From Lachnospiraceae bacterium (GTDB lineage: Bacteria; Bacillota_A; Clostridia; Lachnospirales; Lachnospiraceae), in NCBI GenBank assembly GCA_017540915.1, contig JAFYAD010000028.1:1-11672 (forward strand): 11,672 bases of DNA. Reading direction: 5' to 3'. Under the pieces are notes generated by a model. That model saw nothing but the letters and a program-made list of their open reading frames with translations, ran no database searches and had not been told where the DNA came from. Shown piece by piece: positions 7,185-11,672 of the stretch (position 1 is the first letter of the stretch; each line of letters begins with the position of its first letter). A program made the translations under genes and the position numbers.

Positions 7185-7328
7185 GTAACAGTTCAGAACC
7201 AAGCTCGAAAATCAAAAGATTTTCAAGCTGTTTGGTTCTCACCAAAGAAATTTGTACAAAAATCCTCTTATGAATGCAAGCATTCAACGAGCATTTTTAT
7301 ACAAATTGCCTTGGTTCTGAACAGTTAC
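7185..7328. repeat. 144-bp intergenic palindromic element with two inner hairpins (MITE/REP-like candidate)
   Basis: The outer arms GTAACAGTTCAGAACCAAG (7185-7203) and CTTGGTTCTGAACAGTTAC (7310-7328) are inverted repeats matching at 18 of 19 positions. They enclose hairpin 1, GCTCGAAAATC (7203-7213) against GATTTTCAAGC (7218-7228). They also enclose hairpin 2, AATTTGTACAAAAAT (7249-7263) against ATTTTTATACAAATT (7293-7307), which is topped by a perfect TGAATGC-aa-GCATTCA stem (7271-7286). Together this folds as a three-way junction. GAACCAA (7196-7202) can pair instead with TTGGTTC (7232-7238). No clear target-site duplication and no transposase ORF are visible. It could also serve as a bidirectional transcription barrier after the giant gene. 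Confidence 0.7.
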
Positions 7329-7338
7329 AAAAAACATA

Positions 7339-7367
7339 TTTACAAAAACTAAAATATATGATATATA
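7339..7367 (+). promoter_or_regulatory. candidate sigma-A-type promoter for the 174-aa gene
   Basis: TTTACA at 7339-7344 and TATATA at 7362-7367 are separated by 17 bases in an AT-rich stretch after the palindromic element. A perfect palindrome TTTTGTACAAAA (7386-7397) lies just downstream, where an operator would block elongation or initiation. AT-rich DNA yields such matches easily. Confidence 0.4.
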
Positions 7368-7418
7368 GTAAGTAAGTGTATTTTGTTTTGTACAAAATTT
7401 ACAGAGAGGAGGGGTCTT

Positions 7419-7943
7419 ATGACGATCAGCAGCATATCGGACGGTTATACCAGACGACTTCAGGTAGAGCAGCGGCTTGCCGAGACAAAGCTTAATAAGA
7501 TATCACAGGACAACTCTCTCGATGACAAGGAGAAAAAGGCGCAGGAGCTCAAAGAAAAGCGTGACATTGACAAATACAAGTCCGAGATAGAGAGCTACGA
7601 GCGCAAGAAACTCGAAGAGGAAAAGGCTGAGCAGAAGGCGGAAGCTGCCGAGGGCATTGACGCTGAGAATGCCTATGATATGATCAACAGCGCCAGAGCC
7701 GGAGCCGAGTACAAGCTTGAGGTGGATTCCAAGAAACAGCTGGATGCACAGTACGGCACCACAAAGGCAGAGAGAGATCAGGACGAGCTTTACGGCACAG
7801 ACACTGAGAAAAAGCAGGAAGAGCTTAAGAAACTCAGAGAACGGATCGTGTTCAGGCTGGATGGCAAGGACGACAAGTCGACTGTCCGCAAGATCACACC
7901 GGAGGAGCAGGCAGGATTCAGATTACAGCTTGCGGTAGGCTAA
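7419..7943 (+). CDS. charged coiled-coil protein, unknown function (174 aa)
   Basis: The start is ATG 7419, with AGGAGG at 7407-7412 six bases upstream; an in-frame ATG at 7383 has no ribosome binding site. The protein is extremely hydrophilic, with no Cys, no Trp, no signal peptide and no membrane segment. Residues about 12-78 are a continuous helix rich in Lys, Glu, Gln and Arg (e.g. KEKKAQELKEKRDIDKYKSE) predicted to form a coiled coil. Residues about 84-108 (NAYDMINSARAGAEYKL) and 128-146 form further helices. The short N-terminus MTISSISDGY is uncharged. It is not PspA: it is shorter and lacks the PspA pattern. It has its own promoter-like sequence and is followed by repeats and a terminator, so it looks monocistronic. 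It lies directly beyond the giant gene, whose charged coiled-coil character it shares, so a scaffold or partner role is conceivable but unproven. Confidence 0.75.
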   Translation: MTISSISDGYTRRLQVEQRLAETKLNKISQDNSLDDKEKKAQELKEKRDIDKYKSEIESYERKKLEEEKAEQKAEAAEGIDAENAYDMINSARAGAEYKLEVDSKKQLDAQYGTTKAERDQDELYGTDTEKKQEELKKLRERIVFRLDGKDDKSTVRKITPEEQAGFRLQLAVG

Positions 7944-8013
7944 ACAGCAGGATCAGAACAGTAAGATCAATACAGTAAGATCGTTACAGCAGGATCGTTA
8001 CAGCAGGATTTAT
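7944..8013 (+). repeat. five 14-bp tandem repeats directly after a stop codon
   Basis: The units are acagcaggatcaga, acagtaagatcaat, acagtaagatcgtt, acagcaggatcgtt and acagcaggatttat, with the core ACAG(C/T)A(A/G)GAT. They begin at the first base after the TAA of the 174-aa gene and end 14 bases before the terminator stem. A unit of 14 is not a multiple of three, so this is not a coding repeat. It could be a variable-number locus or an array of binding sites. There are no unique spacers, so it is not CRISPR. Confidence 0.88.
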
Positions 8014-8027
8014 ACAACAGATATCAG

Positions 8028-8061
8028 ACGGATCGTATCCATGTGGATGCGGTCCGTTTTT
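8028..8061 (+). terminator. Rho-independent terminator after the 174-aa gene
   Basis: ACGGATCGTATCC (8028-8040) pairs with GGATGCGGTCCGT (8045-8057), 13 pairs including two G-U wobbles, around the loop ATGT. Five Ts follow at 8057-8061. It separates the 174-aa gene from the SPFH operon. Confidence 0.9.
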
Positions 8062-8109
8062 CGTTGATGAACCGGATGGCCAAAAATTTTATGATATTTA
8101 AATTGTTGT

Positions 8110-8138
8110 TTGTATTTTATATTTTAATCTGCTAAAAT
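8110..8138 (+). promoter_or_regulatory. sigma-A-type promoter of the SPFH / zinc-ribbon / TPM operon
   Basis: TTGTAT (8110-8115) and TAAAAT (8133-8138) are separated by 17 bases, downstream of the terminator and upstream of a leader of about 110 bases. This is the best promoter match in the window and the only one seen for the three downstream genes. Confidence 0.6.
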
Positions 8139-8144
8139 ATTTGA

Positions 8145-8257
8145 TAGTTGTTCGGGAGCGGATCGAATTGTCCGGGAATGTAAAGGTAACCGAACGTTTT
8201 GGGAAGATGCTCCGGACGACAATATTACATACTGTCCTGTACAGAAAGGAGAATATT
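8145..8257 (+). other. 5' leader of the SPFH operon with interleaved complementary segments
   Basis: GTTCGG (8150-8155) is perfectly complementary to CCGAAC (8190-8195), and GTCCGG (8170-8175) to CCGGAC (8212-8217). The order A-B-A'-B' allows an H-type pseudoknot. An alternative hairpin pairs 8150-8159 with 8209-8217, with one bulge and a wobble. The leader ends with AAAGGAG at 8245-8251, outside these pairings. I do not recognise a known riboswitch class. Confidence 0.35.
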
Positions 8258-9550
8258 ATGGGATTGATCAAAGCAGCACTCGGTGCGGTAGGGGGAACAC
8301 TGGCAGACCAGTGGAAAGAGTTTTTTTACTGTGACGCACTGGACAAGGACGTTATGGTAGTAAAGGGACAGAAGAGAACATCTTCTCGTTCATCCAACAC
8401 AAAAGGCAATGACAATATCATATCAAGCGGTTCCGGTATCGCAGTTGCGGACGGACAGTGTATGATCATTGTTGAGCAGGGTAAGATCGTGGAGGTTTGC
8501 GCAGAACCCGGCGAGTTTACCTATGATGCTTCTACTGAGCCCAGCATCTTCTCAGGCAATCTGGGAGAGAGCATTCTGGCAACATTCAAGACCGTTGGCA
8601 AGCGTTTTGCCATGGGTGGAGACACAGGCAAAGACCAGAGAGTTTACTATTTCAACACCAAGGAACTCATCGATAATAAATTCGGTACACCGAATCCGGT
8701 TCCTTTCAGAGTTGTTGATTCCAAGCTGGGACTGGATGTGGATGTATCACTCCGCTGCTCCGGAGTATATTCATATAAGATCGCAGATCCGCTGCTCTTC
8801 TACACCAATGTTTGCGGTAATGTAGAGCAGTCATACAACAGGGAAGAGATCGACAAGCAGCTCAAGACAGAGTTCTTAAGCGCTCTTCAGCCGGCTCTGG
8901 CAAAGCTTTCCGACATGGAGCTTCGTCCCAATCAGATCATAGCTCACAACACAGAACTTGAGGATGCCATGAATGAGGCACTCTCTCAGAAGTGGGGAGC
9001 TACCAGAGGTCTTAAGGTTGTCAGCATCGCACTCGGTTCGGTAACACTTCCGGACGAGGATGCTCAGATGATCAAAGAACTTCAGAAAAACGCAGTTCTC
9101 ACAAACCCGAATATGGCGGCAGCTACACTGGTGAATGCACAGGCTTCCGCTATGCAGACAGCAGCAGGCAATTCTGCAGGCGCTATGGCAGGTTTTATGG
9201 GCATGAACATGGCCAATATGGCAGGCGGCATGAACGCACAGAATCTTTTCGCTATGGGTCAGCAACAGCAGGCTCAGGCGGCAGCGGCTCAGCCGGCAGC
9301 TCCGGCAGCTCCGGCAGCAGGCGGCTGGACATGCGAGTGCGGTACCACCAACACCGGAAAGTTCTGCTCTAACTGCGGCAAACCGCAGCCGGCACCGGCA
9401 GGTTCATGGACATGTGAGTGCGGTACTACCAATACAGGCAAGTTCTGTTCTAACTGTGGCAAGCCACAGCCGAACGCTGAGTGGACATGCTCATGCGGTA
9501 CTGTGAACTCCGGCAAGTTCTGTGCAAACTGCGGTTCACCGAGACCATAA
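8258..9550 (+). CDS. ydjI: SPFH/Band 7 domain protein with three C-terminal zinc ribbons (YdjI-like, 430 aa)
   Basis: SPFH proteins scaffold membrane microdomains as oligomers on the inner face of the membrane. B. subtilis YdjI belongs to the PspA-YdjGHI membrane-stress module. ATG 8258 is chosen for AAAGGAG at 8245-8251, six bases upstream; in-frame extension to 8141 would run back to near the promoter. Residues about 25-265 are the SPFH domain (EFFYCDALDKDVMVVKGQKR, VADGQCMIIVEQGKIVEVCAEPGEFTYD split over strands, then PVPFRVVDSKLGLDVDVSLR split similarly). A Met/Gly-rich segment (about 310-335) and a Gln/Ala/Pro linker (336-356) follow. Three zinc ribbons begin at residues 357, 384 and 409, each with CxCG..N.GKFC.NCG, so four Cys per ribbon. 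There is no signal peptide or clear membrane helix, so membrane contact is probably peripheral or through partners. Ten bases separate it from the next zinc-ribbon gene, in one operon. Homologues are often annotated 'virion core protein'. Confidence 0.9.
   Translation: MGLIKAALGAVGGTLADQWKEFFYCDALDKDVMVVKGQKRTSSRSSNTKGNDNIISSGSGIAVADGQCMIIVEQGKIVEVCAEPGEFTYDASTEPSIFSGNLGESILATFKTVGKRFAMGGDTGKDQRVYYFNTKELIDNKFGTPNPVPFRVVDSKLGLDVDVSLRCSGVYSYKIADPLLFYTNVCGNVEQSYNREEIDKQLKTEFLSALQPALAKLSDMELRPNQIIAHNTELEDAMNEALSQKWGATRGLKVVSIALGSVTLPDEDAQMIKELQKNAVLTNPNMAAATLVNAQASAMQTAAGNSAGAMAGFMGMNMANMAGGMNAQNLFAMGQQQQAQAAAAQPAAPAAPAAGGWTCECGTTNTGKFCSNCGKPQPAPAGSWTCECGTTNTGKFCSNCGKPQPNAEWTCSCGTVNSGKFCANCGSPRP
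9326..9547 (+). repeat. three tandem zinc-ribbon coding repeats
   Basis: Units start at 9326, 9407 and 9482. The first two encode identical 22-residue ribbons (WTCECGTTNTG then KFCSNCGKPQP) but differ at several synonymous bases; the third has diverged (WTCSCGTVNSG, KFCANCGSPRP). Linkers are APAGS and NAE. Synonymous drift with identical protein points to an old duplication kept by selection, or to partial gene conversion. Confidence 0.88.
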
Positions 9551-9560
9551 GGAGGTAATT

Positions 9561-10649
9561 ATGGCAGGTATTCAGGAATACAAATGTCCCTGCTGCGGCG
9601 GCGCCATAGAGTTTAACAGCTCGGTGCAGAAGATGAAATGTCCATACTGCGATACCGAGTTCGAGATGGAGGCTCTGGCTGCATATGATGCAGAGCTTTC
9701 CGGCGACGCTCAGGAGAACATGGAATGGAATACGGATTCCATGCAGGAGTGGCAGGAAGGAGATACGGAGGGACTGCGCGTTTATGTTTGTCAGTCCTGC
9801 GGAGGAGAGATCACGGCTGACGAGAACACGGCAGCCAGTGCATGTCCTTTCTGTGACAATCCCATAGTTATGAAAGGAAATGTTGCAGGCGGGCTCAAGC
9901 CGAAGCTTATCATTCCCTTCAAGCTTGACAAAAAGGCTGCCAAGGCTAAATACCTTGAGCATCTTTCAGGCAAAAAGCTTTTGCCCTCAGTATTTAAGGA
10001 TCAGAATCACATAGAGGAGATCAAGGGAATCTATGCTCCCTACTGGCTTTTCGACAGCAAGGCGGACGTTCATATGCGCTATAAGGCTACAAAAACCCGC
10101 CATTGGAGTGATTCCAGCTACAATTACACGGAGACCAGCTACTACGCAGTCATGAGAGGCGGAAAGATCGCTTTTGAGCATGTGCCGGTGGACGGTTCGT
10201 CAAAGCTTGCGGATGACATGATGGAGTCCCTCGAGCCCTATGATTACAAAGAGGCGGTGGATTTCCAGACAGCATATTTTGCAGGTTATCTCGCAGACAA
10301 ATATGACGTGGGCGAGGAGGAGAGCATCAAGCGCGCCAATGACCGTGTAAAACAGGCATCTTCCGATGCTTTCAGGTCTACGGTAAAGGGCTTCACTACG
10401 GTTACACCTGACGGTGGCAGCATCATCACCAAAGACGGTAAGGCTGAGTACGTTATGTATCCGCTGTGGCTTTTGAATACCAAGTGGAACGGAGAGAAAT
10501 ACACATTTGCCATGAACGGACAGACCGGAAAATTCGTGGGTAATCTTCCGGTGGATAAAGCCAAAGCCAATCAGATACTGTTCTCGACCGCAGGTATCGT
10601 AGCAGGTATCTCATTGTTAGTTCAGTTACTGTTTTATGCAATATTCTAA
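9561..10649 (+). CDS. ydjG: two-zinc-ribbon protein with C-terminal membrane anchor (YdjG-like, 362 aa)
   Basis: ATG 9561 follows AAGGAGG (9549-9555) by five bases; the ribosome binding site overlaps the stop of the SPFH gene, indicating tight coupling. Two zinc ribbons open the protein: Cys9, Cys12, Cys27 and Cys30 (KCPCCGG and MKCPYC), then Cys77, Cys80, Cys95 and Cys98 (CQSCGG and CPFC). Residues about 110-335 are a conserved mixed region (PKLIIPFKLDKKAAKAKY; IKGIYAPYWLFDS; EYVMYPLWLL) typical of YdjG-like proteins, sometimes annotated as TFIIB-type or primosomal N'-like zinc-ribbon proteins. That name reflects only the ribbon, not replication. The last 22 or so residues (FSTAGIVAGISLLVQLLFYA) form a tail-anchor-type membrane helix, placing the ribbons in the cytoplasm. 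Its role is probably to anchor or recruit the SPFH partner at the membrane during envelope stress, as shown for the B. subtilis PspA-YdjGHI system. Confidence 0.88.
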   Translation: MAGIQEYKCPCCGGAIEFNSSVQKMKCPYCDTEFEMEALAAYDAELSGDAQENMEWNTDSMQEWQEGDTEGLRVYVCQSCGGEITADENTAASACPFCDNPIVMKGNVAGGLKPKLIIPFKLDKKAAKAKYLEHLSGKKLLPSVFKDQNHIEEIKGIYAPYWLFDSKADVHMRYKATKTRHWSDSSYNYTETSYYAVMRGGKIAFEHVPVDGSSKLADDMMESLEPYDYKEAVDFQTAYFAGYLADKYDVGEEESIKRANDRVKQASSDAFRSTVKGFTTVTPDGGSIITKDGKAEYVMYPLWLLNTKWNGEKYTFAMNGQTGKFVGNLPVDKAKANQILFSTAGIVAGISLLVQLLFYAIF

Positions 10650-10663
10650 GGAGGAGCGGAAAG

Positions 10664-11473
10664 ATGAAAAAATTAGTTTCTAAGCTGTCCGCCCTTTTCC
10701 TGGCGGTAGCTTTTGTACTGTCGTGTGCGGTCCCCGTCATGGCAGACGATGATTACTGGCCTCTCTACGATATGGCCGGATTGCTCACCGAGAGCGAACA
10801 GAATGCAATTGCGGAAAAAGCGTATTCACTCAGAGACGCGCATGGCTGCGATATCATCATTATAACAGATGAAGCAGATATTACCTACGATTCGGAAGGC
10901 AACAGCAATCCGGATGATGTGCTGGATGATTATCTTAATCAGCTCGGTTACGGTAAAAGCGGTGCCTATGGCGATACGGCAGTAGTTGCTCTTTACAGAA
11001 ATATTTACACCAGAGACTGGTATATCAGCGGATACGGTTTTGCTGAAAAAGCTGTCAACAGCGATGCCATCAGTCACATCGGAGATCAGATCACACCGTA
11101 TCTGAGACAGGATGATCATTATACTGCTTTTGATACGTTCCTGGATCAGACGGATGAGATGCTGACAATGTACGAGAACGGCAAAGCATACAAGGCTCCC
11201 TTCAACTGGGGTTTTGCTATCCTTGTAAGCCTTGGTCTGGGATTCATAGTGGCATTCATCTATGTTTCCTCATTGAAGAGCCAGCTCAAGAGCGTCAGTG
11301 CTGTGGATACGGCTGCGGACTACGTAGTTCCGGGCAGCATGAACCTTGAGCAGTCAAACGAGTTCTTCCTCTACAACACTGTCACCCGTGTCAAGAGGCA
11401 GACAGAGAGCTCCGGTTCCCACACAGGAGGCCATACCGGACGAAGCCACAGCGGTGGCGGCGGCAGAGCCTGA
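10664..11473 (+). CDS. ydjH: TPM-domain exported membrane protein (YdjH-like, 269 aa)
   Basis: ATG 10664 lies nine bases after AAGGAGG (10648-10654), which again overlaps the stop of the gene before it. Residues 1-27 are a signal peptide (MKKLVSKLSALFLAVAFVLS then CAVPVMA, cut before DDDYW). Residues about 34-170 match the TPM fold (DMAGLLTESEQNAIAEKAYS; HGCDIIIITDEA; GDTAVVALY; RDWYISGYGFAE), which sits outside the membrane in this family. Residues 182-203 (WGFAILVSLGLGFIVAFIYV) are a membrane helix, so the C-terminal 66 residues are cytoplasmic. The tail ends in a His/Ser/Gly-rich stretch (GGHTGRSHSGGGGRA) common at the ends of YdjH-like and YgcG-like proteins. This makes it the outward-facing member of the three-protein complex. 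TPM proteins of plants and other bacteria have been linked to phosphatase activity and photosystem repair; no enzyme role can be claimed here. Confidence 0.88.
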   Translation: MKKLVSKLSALFLAVAFVLSCAVPVMADDDYWPLYDMAGLLTESEQNAIAEKAYSLRDAHGCDIIIITDEADITYDSEGNSNPDDVLDDYLNQLGYGKSGAYGDTAVVALYRNIYTRDWYISGYGFAEKAVNSDAISHIGDQITPYLRQDDHYTAFDTFLDQTDEMLTMYENGKAYKAPFNWGFAILVSLGLGFIVAFIYVSSLKSQLKSVSAVDTAADYVVPGSMNLEQSNEFFLYNTVTRVKRQTESSGSHTGGHTGRSHSGGGGRA

Positions 11474-11494
11474 CAACAATGTTTACAGATTTTC

Positions 11495-11520
11495 AAAACT
11501 CCCCTGCGGGGGAGTTTTTT
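11495..11520 (+). terminator. Rho-independent terminator of the SPFH operon
   Basis: ACTCCCC (11498-11504) pairs with GGGGAGT (11509-11515) around the loop TGCG, extended by AAA against TTT, and followed by a run of Ts to 11520. It lies 22 bases after the TPM gene's TGA and ends the three-gene transcript. Confidence 0.93.
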
Positions 11521-11550
11521 ATTTCTGTTAGATATTACCATAACGTTTTG

Positions 11551-11580
11551 TTTGCAATAGTTGACAGCATGTGATATACT
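11551..11580 (+). promoter_or_regulatory. candidate promoter with extended -10 for a transcript leaving the window
   Basis: TGATATACT (11572-11580) is an extended -10 element, and TTTGCA (11551-11556) lies 18 bases upstream of TATACT. It sits just after the operon terminator and reads toward the window end. A TTGACA at 11561 is too close to this -10 to serve as its -35. Confidence 0.45.
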
Positions 11581-11672
11581 TGCAAGCGTGTTTTTTTATG
11601 GATTTATGTAATACCGATATTTTTGCTTAATTCTGTAGACCGTCCCAAGGTGATCTACCGCAAGCGGTACCC
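11581..11672 (+). other. start of an unidentified leader or non-coding RNA, cut by window edge
   Basis: No ORF of note starts here; ATG 11598 runs only nine codons. After a T7 stretch the composition becomes more GC-rich. GTAGA (11635-11639) can pair with TCTAC (11654-11658), and TACCGC (11656-11661) with GCGGTA (11664-11669); the two overlap and so exclude each other. This may be the beginning of a structured 5' leader or small RNA. I cannot match it to a known class. Confidence 0.25.

Noticed and set aside
7021..7287. 88-codon minus-strand ORF across the palindromic element
   Set aside because: It runs through the 3' end of the giant gene and the inverted repeat and has no coding signs; the structure there is explained by the palindrome.
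7419..7943. PspA homologue completing the Ydj module
   Set aside because: It is helical, but at 174 aa it is too short, lacks the PspA N-terminal amphipathic helix, and is separated from the operon by a strong terminator.
7944..8013. CRISPR array
   Set aside because: The repeats are 14 bp and directly adjoining, with no unique spacers and no cas genes.
8141..8257. N-terminal extension of the SPFH protein to 8141
   Set aside because: That start lies almost on the predicted transcription start, has no ribosome binding site, and the extra residues do not look like SPFH sequence; ATG 8258 has AAAGGAG.
9450..9962. 170-codon ORF on the minus strand
   Set aside because: It lies opposite two well-supported genes and their junction, has no ribosome binding site or family likeness, and is a shadow of their codon bias.
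11561..11580. TTGACA / TATACT promoter pair
   Set aside because: The two elements are only 8 bases apart, so they cannot form one sigma-A promoter; TTTGCA with the extended -10 fits better.

Overview
The window is a bacterial chromosome segment with almost all coding sequence on the + strand. Strong AAGGAGG-type ribosome binding sites, moderate GC, Rho-independent terminators, a GH94 cellobiose-phosphorylase-type gene and a YdjI/YdjG/YdjH-like cluster suggest a Gram-positive Bacillota. A plant-fibre-degrading Lachnospiraceae or other Clostridia member is my best guess; this is inference, as no rRNA or marker gene is present.

Layout. (1) 2-529 is the C-terminal end of a GH94 disaccharide phosphorylase, closed by a strong terminator. 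(2) 616-2258 holds two predicted secreted proteins of unknown function (136 and 329 aa). Short ORFs with good ribosome binding sites lie around the second one: 1150-1200 ends exactly where the 329-aa gene begins, and 2208-2258 lies in a hairpin after it. (3) 2306-7162 is one continuous 1,618-codon frame interrupted by a single in-frame TAG at 4160-4162. Its N-terminal part carries a papain-like cysteine peptidase signature (Gln171, Cys177, His305, Asp324); the rest is a long, charged, mostly helical region with a coiled coil. (4) 7185-7328 is an intergenic palindromic element. It is followed by a promoter-like region and a 174-aa charged, coiled-coil orphan (7419-7943). (5) 7944-8061 contains five 14-bp tandem repeats and a terminator. 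(6) 8110-11520 is a clear three-gene operon with its own promoter and terminator: an SPFH/Band 7 protein with three C-terminal zinc ribbons, a two-zinc-ribbon membrane-anchored protein, and a secreted or anchored TPM-domain protein. These match B. subtilis YdjI, YdjG and YdjH, the partners of PspA in membrane-stress defence, but in a different order and without an adjacent pspA. (7) 11521-11672 holds a promoter-like element and the start of an unidentified, possibly structured transcript that leaves the window.

How the parts fit. Only the SPFH/zinc-ribbon/TPM genes form a recognisable functional system, probably a membrane-associated stress complex. The giant peptidase-like gene with its in-frame amber codon and the charged orphan beyond the palindrome are the least explained part. 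The amber codon could mean a recent pseudogene, a split gene with internal re-initiation, or programmed readthrough. The sequence alone cannot decide between these.
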